Shown here piece by piece: positions 14,893 to 22,338 of a stretch of 64,000 bases of DNA. The stretch is from Roseburia sp. 499 (lineage in GTDB: Bacteria > Bacillota > Clostridia > Lachnospirales > Lachnospiraceae). Position 1 is the stretch's first letter, and the number at the start of each line of letters is the position of its first letter. The translations under genes and the position numbers were made by a program. Location of the stretch: the NCBI RefSeq assembly GCF_001940225.2, contig NZ_CP135164.1:620001-684000 (forward strand), in the 5' to 3' direction. The notes under the pieces are model-generated. The model ran no database searches and was not told the DNA's origin. It was given only the letters and a program-made list of their open reading frames with translations.

Positions 14893-16581
14893 ATGCAAAG
14901 AAAAAGAGTTCGTATTCTACTTCGAGTAAGCTCTAATCAACAGTTGGAAGCAGATGGAGACTTGAGCGTACAAAGACAATTAGTAACAGAATATGTAACA
15001 AGCCATAGTGAATGGGTTCTTGATAGTAAAGAATACTTTGAAGGAAGCAACAGTGGTTATAAAAATGCTGTATCGGATAGAGATATTCTCAGGGAAATCT
15101 ACAAAGACGCAGAAGCCAAAGAGTTTGACATATTAGTTGTATATAAAGATGACCGACTTGGCAGACGTATGTGGGAAATTGGTGGGTATGTAATGTCGTT
15201 AAAAAGTTTAGGAGTTGATATATATACTGTCAAAGATGGCTGTATTTCTCCCGAATCGGATGATATTATGGGACAAATGGTTCTTGCGTTACGATATGGT
15301 AATGCACAGAAATCAAGCTCCGACACAGGACAAAGAGTAAAGGACACCGCACAGAAGCTAGTACAGAAAGGAAAATTCATGGGTGGTTCTGCTCCGTTTG
15401 GATATACCCTTGAATATTCTGGAGAAATTAGTAAGCATGGACGAGCTTTAAAACATCTGGTTATTGTTCCAGAGCAAGCCGAGGTTGTAAAGCATATTTA
15501 TCATTTATCTAATGATAAAGAATATGGTTCAGCTAAAATTGCAAAAGAATTAAATACAGAAGAAAAATACAAGGCACTTGCTCCGAATGATGTATGGAAA
15601 AGTGGTACTGTTACATCTATTCTTACTAATCCTATTTACGCAGGACATACAGCTTATAAACGACGAGAACGCAAGAATGGAAAGTATCGTAGACTGGATA
15701 GTGACGAATGGGTGTTATCAGCTGAACCAAATGATAATATTACAATCATTGATGGAAATACATGGAACAAAGTGCAGGAAAAACGGAAAAAACGTGGCGA
15801 TAAATATACAAAGAAATTAGAGAACAAAGATGTTACAGTTATTAGGAGGAACGATGGTATGTTAGCCTTAGTTGATGTTTTGCATTGCGGTTATTGTGGG
15901 TGTAAAATGGTAAATGGAAGCAGATATAATTACTGGACAATTAAAGCAACTGGAGAACGAAGAACGAAGCAAATTCCTATATACAAATGTCAGAACGCAT
16001 GGCAAGGAGTACCGCACGATAAAACGAAGCAACACCGAGCCGATAAGATTGAACCGATTGTTTTTGAAGCTCTTGCAAAATATATTGGCAAGCTACAAAA
16101 AAATGAAAATGTATTTGAACAAATTCAAGCTAACCAGAATACCGAGAAAAAGGCTCTTGAAAAAATAGTTGCTAAAGAAAAGCTGGAACTTGCAAAGATA
16201 CAACAAAAAATTGATGTAATGGAAAGCAATATACCCAATGCAATGTTGGGAGAATATCCACTCTCTCTTGAAGAACTGGTTGCTATCATCAATAAGCATA
16301 AGGAACAATTAAAAGCACAGCAGGAAGTAATCCGACAAAAAGAAGCTGATTTGAATAGTGTTTCTGTCAATGTAAATGAATGGCAGGAACTTAGGAGTCA
16401 GATACCGACATGGCAGGAAGTTTTTATGAATGCCGATACAGCAACCAAACGAGTACTGGTTGATAAACTGATTGAGCGTATTGATATTACAAAAGATGAT
16501 ATTGTAATCCGCTTCAAAATCAATATCAATGATTTTTTTCAGCAACCCCGAATCAGTGATGGTTTCGGGGTACCGAAATAA
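14893..16581 (+). CDS. Large serine recombinase (integrase/excisionase of the element)
   Basis: A 562-residue serine recombinase. The N-terminal resolvase domain (1-150) has the nucleophile Ser13 in LLRVSSNQQ, the DDRLGR motif (about 94-99) and SVQRQ. The recombinase domain (about 170-290) carries GSAPFGYTLE and SILTNPIYAGHTAYKRR. A zinc ribbon (LHCGYCGCKMVNG ... KCQN) and a long coiled coil (AKEKLELAKIQQKIDVME) follow, as in the TndX/phiC31 class. It is expected to integrate at attB by a 2-base staggered cut and, with a directionality factor, to excise. The final codons GTA CCG AAA TAA cross the right junction: the stop comes from host DNA. Confidence 0.95.
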   Translation: MQRKRVRILLRVSSNQQLEADGDLSVQRQLVTEYVTSHSEWVLDSKEYFEGSNSGYKNAVSDRDILREIYKDAEAKEFDILVVYKDDRLGRRMWEIGGYVMSLKSLGVDIYTVKDGCISPESDDIMGQMVLALRYGNAQKSSSDTGQRVKDTAQKLVQKGKFMGGSAPFGYTLEYSGEISKHGRALKHLVIVPEQAEVVKHIYHLSNDKEYGSAKIAKELNTEEKYKALAPNDVWKSGTVTSILTNPIYAGHTAYKRRERKNGKYRRLDSDEWVLSAEPNDNITIIDGNTWNKVQEKRKKRGDKYTKKLENKDVTVIRRNDGMLALVDVLHCGYCGCKMVNGSRYNYWTIKATGERRTKQIPIYKCQNAWQGVPHDKTKQHRADKIEPIVFEALAKYIGKLQKNENVFEQIQANQNTEKKALEKIVAKEKLELAKIQQKIDVMESNIPNAMLGEYPLSLEELVAIINKHKEQLKAQQEVIRQKEADLNSVSVNVNEWQELRSQIPTWQEVFMNADTATKRVLVDKLIERIDITKDDIVIRFKININDFFQQPRISDGFGVPK

Positions 16582-16590
16582 GGGATATGA
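16545..16590. other. attR, right attachment junction
   Basis: Element sequence ending GGTTTCGGG meets GGTA (16569-16572) and host CCGAAATAAGG. Inside the element, CCCCGAA and TTCGGGG form an inverted repeat across 16545-16570. The junction falls inside the recombinase's last codons. Confidence 0.72.
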
Positions 16591-17155
16591 TTTTACTATA
16601 ACTTCTTCTACTGCATATGATCATAAGTGGATGTATGGAAGAAATTACTTTGAGAGTATTTCCAGAGTAGTGGACGAGATATTTGCAAATTATTTATCAA
16701 GACCAAATGTAAAGCAGCCCATTTTGACCCAATATTGTGATGGGGAACGAGTTACCTGTCCGAATTGGATGAGTCAATGGGGGTCTAAGTATTTAGGAGA
16801 CCAAAATTACGCCCCGATTGAAATTATACGATATTATTATGGAGATGATATGTATATTAATGAGGCAGAAGAGATTTCAGGGGTGCCGGCATCCTGGCCG
16901 GGAGAAGATTTAACCATTGGTTCTAGTGGAAACAAGGTGCGTCAGATGCAGGAACAGTTGAATCGTATTGCACAGGTATATACTTCTATTCCGAGAGTTG
17001 CCACCGATGGTTCGTATGGACCGGCTACAGCGGAAGCAGTAAGGCAGTTCCAGTCTATATTTGGACTTCCGGCAACAGGAGTTGTAGATTATCCGACTTG
17101 GTATAAAATATCGGAGATTTATGTTGGTGTTACCAGAATTGCAGAACTTTATTGA
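16571..17155 (+). pseudogene. 3' part of the interrupted SleC-like spore cortex-lytic protein gene
   Basis: Codes for 194 residues from YRNKGYDFTITSSTAYDHKW to the TGA. It continues the SleC-like central domain (YGRNYFESISRVVDEIF, LTQYCDGERVTCPNWMSQWGSKYLG) and ends in a peptidoglycan-binding domain of the PG_binding_1 type (TIGSSGNKVRQMQEQLNRIAQ ... DGSYGPATAEAVRQFQSIFGLPATGVVDYPTWYKI). The frame is intact with no further stops or frameshifts. No ribosome-binding site or start suits independent translation, so it is silent unless the element leaves. A plus-strand frame extends into the element from 16529 but has no homology there. Confidence 0.87.
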
Positions 17156-17186
17156 GATAAGTTAAGAAAGTGCAGAAATCTAGAAA

Positions 17187-17224
17187 GAGAGAATCACAAA
17201 TTGAATGTGAAACTCTCTTTTTTT
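17187..17224 (+). terminator. Rho-independent terminator after the SleC-like gene
   Basis: Arms 17187-17198 and 17206-17217 pair over about 12 bases with an internal mismatch, followed by seven T. Confidence 0.75.
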
Positions 17225-17347
17225 AGTGCGAAAAATGTAGGATAAAAGGAATGTTTTTGTACACTTATAGGTTGCTTTTTTTATGATGTGAAAGTATAAT
17301 TAAAATAATAGAAGAAGAAAGAAAAACTAGGGGAAAGGCTGAGAATT

Positions 17348-20230
17348 ATGAGAAAATTATACAAAAGGTGCAGTGCTATCGGAATGCTGATACTGGTATT
17401 ATTTTTTGCAGTGTTTCCAATACAAGTTACTGCGGAGAACCAACAAAATACAGGAAAAGAAGTAAAAGTAGGATATGTCCCATATGACCATATGATTAAA
17501 GTGGATAAAGAAGGAAACTACTATGGCTATGGGGTTGCTTACCTAAATGAATTAGCAAAAATAACCGGTTGGACTTACAAATTTGTTGAGGTTAGTGAGA
17601 ATGACCGGATAGAAAAGTTGTTGAATGGCGACATTGATTTGTTATGTAGTATACATAAAGATTGCGAACAAAAGGATCAATTGTTATTTTGTAGAGAAAC
17701 AACTGTATTAGAGTATGGAATGTTGGCAACCGTGGAAGATAACACTGAGATTTTTTTTGATGATTTTCAGCATATTAATGGGAAAAAAATCGGAATCAAT
17801 GTTAATGCTGATTTAGAGAATGCATTAATTCGTTATGCCAGTGAAAACGGAATCTCTTATGAACCAGTTTATTTTGAAGACCTGGAGAGTATGCAGGAGG
17901 CGTTAAAGAGTAAAACGATAGATATTATGTTGGTATCTAGCCTTCGAGATATAGAGAATATTAAGTATGTAGGAAAGACGTATTCGGTACCGGAATATTT
18001 TACGGTAAGTAAAAATAATCCGGAATTAATGGATGAATTGAATAAGGCAGATCTTGAATTGAAAAGAGAACGTCCTTTTTATATTTCCGGGTTACATGAG
18101 AGTTTTTATGGTGTACCTTACGAAAAATTGACAGGAATTACAAGAGAAGAGTATGAGTTCATTTTGCGAAAGGAACCTATAAAAGTAGTATGCGATGCGG
18201 GGAGCTGTCCGATAGGATACGTAGATGAAACAACTGGGAAGTATTCCGGAATCTATGCCGATTTGCTAGAGGTGATTTCAAAGGAAAGCGGATTGGAGTT
18301 TGAATATATTCCTCTTGAGAATTATGAAGAAGCATGGGAAATGATAGCAAATGGTGAGGCAGATATTATAGCTGGAAGTTATGCAAATAATACTTTGAGA
18401 AAAGAGTATAATATGACTTTTACAGAAAGCTACTTTGATATGGAATATTCTATTGTAGCGCAGTGGTCAAAAGAGATACCGGAAAATCCTACGGTTGCTA
18501 TTCCTATAGGGTATGTAGGCATTCAGACATATATTAGAGAAAATGAGCCCAATTGGGAGATTCGAACATATGATGATGCCGAGACTTGTCTGAAGGCAGT
18601 AGAAAGTAATGATACGGATTTAGCACTGATAAATTCCATTTTTTTACAGACGGTTCTTAATTTGAATAATTATGATGATTTAAGAGTGATTCCGAATATA
18701 TCAAGTAATATTCCGATTTGCATTGGAATAGGAATGAAGAATGAGAATGCGGAAATATTGCAAAGTATTTTAAATAAGGCAATTTTCCAAATACCGGAAG
18801 ACCAGATTTTAAAATGTATCTCCGAAAATACGATAAATGCGCAATATACGCTTACTGTTAAAGAGATTATTGTAAATGCTATTCCTTATATTATGATGGT
18901 TTTGTTGGTCATAGTACTATTTGTAATATTGATTATATCTAAACGTGAAAAACATTATCGTCATTTGGCATTGACAGATTCTGTGACCGGATTATGGAAC
19001 GATGTGAAATTTTATAAAGAAACACAGGAAATATTAGATAGGAATCCGGATAAAGCATATCTGCTGATTACGCTTGATATTAATAAGTTCAAATTTATAA
19101 ATAATGACTTTGGGTCTTACGCCGGAGACAGGATACTTACAGTGCTTGGAAAAAGAATACAAGATGTCTTTGGGGGAGTTGGATATTATGCTCGAGGAAC
19201 AGCAGATATTTTTATGATACTGATGGAGGAAAAGGACTATCGGGAGGAAATGCTGAATCCTTTGAAAAAGGAGATATATTTTGATAATGGAGGAAAGCGT
19301 CAGTACTACAAGATTACAATAAAATCTGGAATACGATTGATTCATGCCGGAGAAAAGCGAAAAGATGTAAAACGGTATGTAGATCAGGCTTCCTTGGCAA
19401 GGAAAAGTATAAAGGAAATTGCAGATGAGAGTGTTGCTTATTATGATGAAAAGATGAAAGAGAATATTGCAAAGGATATTGCCATTGAAAATAAGATGGA
19501 AGCAGCACTGGAAAATGGAGAATTTCAAGTTTACCTGCAACCGAAGTATTATCTTCCAACGGGAGAAATTATTGGGGCTGAAGCTTTAGTGAGATGGATA
19601 GAGCAAGATGGCAAGATGGTATGGCCGGATCAGTTCATTCCTTTATTTGAAAGAAATGGATTCATCATAAATGTTGATTTTTATGTGTATGAGCAGGTGT
19701 TAAAGAAAATGGCAACTTGGAGGGAGGAAGGACGTAAGTTAATTTGTGTATCGGTGAATGTTTCAAGAGTACATATAAGGACGTATGACTTTTTTATAAA
19801 GCTAAATAAGTTAATGGAAAAATATGATATTCCGAAAGAGTATTTTGAATTGGAATTGACAGAAACCATTATGGGTGGGGATCAAAGCATTACCAGAGAT
19901 TTTGTAAGAGAGTGTAAAAGGGAAGGCTACCATGTTTCTATTGATGATTTTGGCAGTGGTTATTCTTCTTTGAATCTGCTAAAAGATTTGCCTGTAGATA
20001 TTTTAAAGATCGATAAAGGATTCTTGGATGAAACAGCAGAGTCTCAGCGAAGCAGTATCATTGTGCAACAGGTAGTAGAAATGGCAAAGAAAATGGAAAT
20101 CGGAACTTTGTGTGAAGGGGTGGAAACATCAGAGCAGGCAGACTTTTTGAAAGGAATTGGTTGCGATATGGCACAAGGATATTTGTATTCAAAACCGATT
20201 CCGATGGATGAATTTGAAAAATTAATTTAA
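17348..20230 (+). CDS. Membrane EAL-domain c-di-GMP phosphodiesterase with two solute-binding sensor domains
   Basis: A 960-residue protein. A signal peptide (about 1-29) is followed by two SBP_bac_3-type periplasmic-binding domains (about 39-260 and 275-500) facing outside. One transmembrane helix lies at about 510-535. The GGDEF domain (about 540-695) is degenerate: the signature reads ARGTADIF, so it lacks the Gly-Gly and Glu needed for cyclase activity. The EAL domain keeps EALVRW (Glu745), NVSRVHI, ELTETIM, DDFGSGYSSL, KIDKGF and CEGVET, so hydrolysis of c-di-GMP is expected. It probably senses amino-acid-like ligands and lowers c-di-GMP. It is monocistronic by spacing. Confidence 0.92.
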   Translation: MRKLYKRCSAIGMLILVLFFAVFPIQVTAENQQNTGKEVKVGYVPYDHMIKVDKEGNYYGYGVAYLNELAKITGWTYKFVEVSENDRIEKLLNGDIDLLCSIHKDCEQKDQLLFCRETTVLEYGMLATVEDNTEIFFDDFQHINGKKIGINVNADLENALIRYASENGISYEPVYFEDLESMQEALKSKTIDIMLVSSLRDIENIKYVGKTYSVPEYFTVSKNNPELMDELNKADLELKRERPFYISGLHESFYGVPYEKLTGITREEYEFILRKEPIKVVCDAGSCPIGYVDETTGKYSGIYADLLEVISKESGLEFEYIPLENYEEAWEMIANGEADIIAGSYANNTLRKEYNMTFTESYFDMEYSIVAQWSKEIPENPTVAIPIGYVGIQTYIRENEPNWEIRTYDDAETCLKAVESNDTDLALINSIFLQTVLNLNNYDDLRVIPNISSNIPICIGIGMKNENAEILQSILNKAIFQIPEDQILKCISENTINAQYTLTVKEIIVNAIPYIMMVLLVIVLFVILIISKREKHYRHLALTDSVTGLWNDVKFYKETQEILDRNPDKAYLLITLDINKFKFINNDFGSYAGDRILTVLGKRIQDVFGGVGYYARGTADIFMILMEEKDYREEMLNPLKKEIYFDNGGKRQYYKITIKSGIRLIHAGEKRKDVKRYVDQASLARKSIKEIADESVAYYDEKMKENIAKDIAIENKMEAALENGEFQVYLQPKYYLPTGEIIGAEALVRWIEQDGKMVWPDQFIPLFERNGFIINVDFYVYEQVLKKMATWREEGRKLICVSVNVSRVHIRTYDFFIKLNKLMEKYDIPKEYFELELTETIMGGDQSITRDFVRECKREGYHVSIDDFGSGYSSLNLLKDLPVDILKIDKGFLDETAESQRSSIIVQQVVEMAKKMEIGTLCEGVETSEQADFLKGIGCDMAQGYLYSKPIPMDEFEKLI

Positions 20231-20264
20231 TTTCCGGAAAAAGGTATTATTAAGGTGACGAAAT

Positions 20265-21131
20265 ATGTGGATATTTTTTGCCGCAGGCTCCGCAGTGTTT
20301 GCCGGAGCGACTGCGATTCTTGCAAAGGTTGGAGTAAAAAATACGGATTCTGATGTGGCGACAGCACTACGAACTCTTGTAGTGCTGTTGTTTTCGTGGC
20401 TTATGGTGTTCGTAACAGATTCTTATATTCCACTGGAATCCGTATCTGAGAAGAATTTGTTATTACTGGTATTATCGGGAATTGCAACGGGAGCATCTTG
20501 GCTTTGCTATTTTAAGGCATTGCAGTTAGGTGATGTAAATAAGGTAACTCCTATTGATAAGACAAGTACAGTACTTACTATGATATTGGCATTTTTCTTT
20601 TTGGGAGAATCCCTTACGATGGTTATGTTCATTGGAATGGTGGGGATATTGACAGGAACCATGCTGATGATAGAAAAGAAAGAGGTAACTGACAGGCAGA
20701 AGGAAAAAGGAAATTCTCTTTGGCTGATATATGCAGTACTTTCCGCAGTATTTGCCAGTCTGACATCCATCCTTGGAAAATTGGGAATGGAAGGGATTCC
20801 GTCCAATTATGGAACAGCAGTGCGCACCTGTGTGGTGCTTGTAATGGCATGGATTGTGGTTTTTCTTCAGAAGAAACAGGCAAAGGTAAGAGGAATCGAA
20901 AAGAAAAGTTGGATATTTCTGGTGTTTTCAGGAGTTACAACCGGACTGTCCTGGCTCTGCTATTACCGAGCACTTCAAGAAGGACCTGCCAGCATCGTAG
21001 TACCCATTGATAAGTTAAGTGTATTGATTACCATAGTTTTTGCAAGAATATTTTTGAAGGAAAAGTTGACGAAAAAAGCAGTGGTTGGACTGATGGTGTT
21101 GGTAGCAGGAACACTGGTGCTTCTACTATAG
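20265..21131 (+). CDS. EamA-family (DMT superfamily) transporter
   Basis: A 288-residue protein with ten transmembrane helices formed by two EamA repeats. Each repeat holds the same signature: GASWLCYFKALQLGDVNKVTPIDKTSTVLTM in the first half and GLSWLCYYRALQEGPASIVVPIDKLSVLIT in the second. The hydrophilic loop between halves (EKKEVTDRQKEKGNS) is cytoplasmic. Family members export amino acids or metabolites. The substrate is not determinable. It follows the EAL gene by 34 bases, so read-through is possible. Confidence 0.9.
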   Translation: MWIFFAAGSAVFAGATAILAKVGVKNTDSDVATALRTLVVLLFSWLMVFVTDSYIPLESVSEKNLLLLVLSGIATGASWLCYFKALQLGDVNKVTPIDKTSTVLTMILAFFFLGESLTMVMFIGMVGILTGTMLMIEKKEVTDRQKEKGNSLWLIYAVLSAVFASLTSILGKLGMEGIPSNYGTAVRTCVVLVMAWIVVFLQKKQAKVRGIEKKSWIFLVFSGVTTGLSWLCYYRALQEGPASIVVPIDKLSVLITIVFARIFLKEKLTKKAVVGLMVLVAGTLVLLL

Positions 21132-21139
21132 AAAAAACT

Positions 21140-21223
21140 GATTAGATGAATATAAAAATAATATTGACAATAATAAAATGATGTGTATAATGAAATGTGT
21201 AAAGTGATTAGATAGGTATAAAA
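21140..21223 (+). promoter_or_regulatory. Promoter flanked by 18-bp direct repeats, candidate ArsR operator
   Basis: TTGACA (21164-21169), 16-base spacer, TATAAT (21186-21191). Copies of GATTAGATnnnTATAAAA lie at 21140-21157 and 21206-21223, identical at 15 of 18 positions and on either side of the promoter. The ArsR-family gene two genes downstream is the obvious candidate to bind them. Confidence 0.7.
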
Positions 21224-21250
21224 ACGGGGAAATAGAAAAGAGGAATAAAA

Positions 21251-21610
21251 ATGGAAAAAAAAGATAAATTTGTGGAATATTTAACAAAGGAAAAAAATCA
21301 ATGTATCGAGAAGGAAAAGAAGTTGCTCGCAGAGGAACGGAAGGACGAAGCAAATCTTTGCAAGGTAGAAGCCAATATTTATGATATTTTTGGAACCCTC
21401 TATCGGGTATCTTTGCAAGAAGCAGAGAAGGCTGGTGGCGATGATACAAAGGCTGAAGAGATGTTTTTGCAAAAGGCAAAGTCAGTGCCTGCCAATTGGA
21501 AGAAATCCTATGAAATTGCCAAGGAGCATCAGGATGCTCAGAAGATTTTGATAGAAGAAACAAAGCTTGCAGTGGTGGAGCGGATTATGGCAGAATATCA
21601 GAGACTATAG
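21251..21610 (+). CDS. Small helical protein of unknown function, partner of an ArsR regulator
   Basis: A 119-residue soluble, highly charged all-helical protein (EKKDKFVEYLTKEKNQCIEKEKKLLAEERKDEANLCKVEANIYDIFGTLYRVS...). No membrane segment, signal or catalytic motif is seen. GAGGAA precedes the ATG. It is co-transcribed with the downstream ArsR-type gene (12-base gap), so it is probably the gene that regulator controls or a modulator of it. It resembles small clostridial proteins of unknown role found beside DUF2087 regulators, but I cannot assign a family. Confidence 0.7.
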   Translation: MEKKDKFVEYLTKEKNQCIEKEKKLLAEERKDEANLCKVEANIYDIFGTLYRVSLQEAEKAGGDDTKAEEMFLQKAKSVPANWKKSYEIAKEHQDAQKILIEETKLAVVERIMAEYQRL

Positions 21611-21622
21611 GAGAGTGAATAT

Positions 21623-22177
21623 ATGACAGAATCAGAGGCGATTAAGCTATTTAAGTGTTTGGCAGATAAGTCAAGACTTCAGATATTAAAGTCGTTGATG
21701 CAAGAGGACATGTATGTGGAACGATTGGCGGAACGGTTGAATTTGACACCGCCTACCATTTCCTTTCATCTAAAAAAATTAGAGGATGCCGGAGCTGTGG
21801 AGTCTTATAAAGACCAGTATTATATGATGTATTCTCTGAAAAAAGATGTATTTATGACAAATATTATAGATATCATCCGGGAAGAGTCTTCCGAGTCTAA
21901 GCAGCAGCAGGAGCGAGAGGAAGCATATCGGAGAAAGGTAATAGAGGCTTTTTTTGAATATGGAAAGTTAAAGTCAATTCCTGCACAGCGAAAAAAGGAA
22001 CGAATCGTTCTGGAAGAAATTGCAAAGTCCTTTGAAAAAGGGAAAAAATATACAGAGCGAGAAGTCAATATTTTGATTGCAGATTTTAATGATGATTTTT
22101 GTACCATTCGCCGGGATATGATAGCAGAGAATATCTTGGAGAGAGATAAGGCGAATTATTGGTTGGCGGAGGAGTAG
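21623..22177 (+). CDS. ArsR-family transcriptional regulator with C-terminal DUF2087 domain
   Basis: A 184-residue regulator. Residues 1-80 form an ArsR winged helix (AIKLFKCLADKSRLQILKSLMQEDMYVERLAERLNLTPPTISFHLKKLEDAGAVESYKDQYYMMYSL). The recognition helix is PPTISFHLKKLE. The canonical metal-binding cysteines of ArsR are absent, so it is unlikely to be a classic metal sensor. The C-terminal 70 residues (IPAQRKKERIVLEEIAKSFEKGKKYTEREVNILIADFNDDFCTIRRDMI) are a DUF2087 domain. It probably autoregulates through the repeats at 21140 and 21206. Confidence 0.88.
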   Translation: MTESEAIKLFKCLADKSRLQILKSLMQEDMYVERLAERLNLTPPTISFHLKKLEDAGAVESYKDQYYMMYSLKKDVFMTNIIDIIREESSESKQQQEREEAYRRKVIEAFFEYGKLKSIPAQRKKERIVLEEIAKSFEKGKKYTEREVNILIADFNDDFCTIRRDMIAENILERDKANYWLAEE

Positions 22178-22205
22178 AATAAACGAATAGGTCAAATAAA
22201 AAGAA

Positions 22206-22232
22206 TTAGCACTCACCTCTTGACAGTGCTAA
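22206..22232. promoter_or_regulatory. CIRCE element (HrcA operator)
   Basis: TTAGCACTC, nine bases, then CAGTGCTAA: the consensus CIRCE inverted repeat with one mismatch in the second arm. It places clpB under HrcA heat-shock repression. Confidence 0.92.
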
Positions 22233-22248
22233 CAAAAAGTAGTATTGT
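22220..22248 (+). promoter_or_regulatory. clpB promoter overlapping CIRCE
   Basis: TTGACA (22220-22225), 17-base spacer, TATTGT (22243-22248). The -35 lies inside the CIRCE repeat, consistent with direct occlusion by HrcA. Confidence 0.75.
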
Positions 22249-22281
22249 TATAACAAACATAGAACAATACTACTTTTTGTT
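22231..22281. terminator. Perfect 19-bp dyad, terminator of the upstream operon overlapping the clpB promoter
   Basis: Arms 22231-22249 and 22263-22281 are perfectly complementary over 19 bases, with A/T runs at both sides. It probably ends transcription from the ArsR operon. The clpB start point falls inside it, so clpB mRNA itself would not form the hairpin. Confidence 0.75.
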
Positions 22282-22338
22282 GTGATATGAAAAACTATTT
22301 TGAGCAATAATAACATCAGGAGGGAAGGAGGTACCCTT

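Larger units (their letters stand above)
9401..16572. mobile_element. Integrated element of 7,168 bp carrying a large serine recombinase, inserted in the SleC-like gene
   Basis: Boundaries come from the split host gene: GGTA at 9401-9404 (left) and 16569-16572 (right). Keeping one copy rejoins codons TGG and TAC in frame. The recombinase gene reaches the right end, as is usual for serine-integrase elements. Cargo: SHOCT protein, tyrosine recombinase, phased repeat array, a possible DnaD/replication-type protein, a small acidic protein, a resolvase-like protein without catalytic serine, and a small ORF. No capsid, tail, lysis, relaxase or known resistance gene is visible, so it is not a complete phage or self-conjugative element by inspection. 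Confidence 0.88.

Noticed and set aside
16529..16570. Start of the downstream SleC-like half as an independent gene inside the recombinase end
   Set aside because: The frame there is only the accidental continuation into the element; homology begins at the junction (16571).
9401..16572. Prophage
   Set aside because: No capsid, portal, terminase, tail or lysis gene is present in the element.
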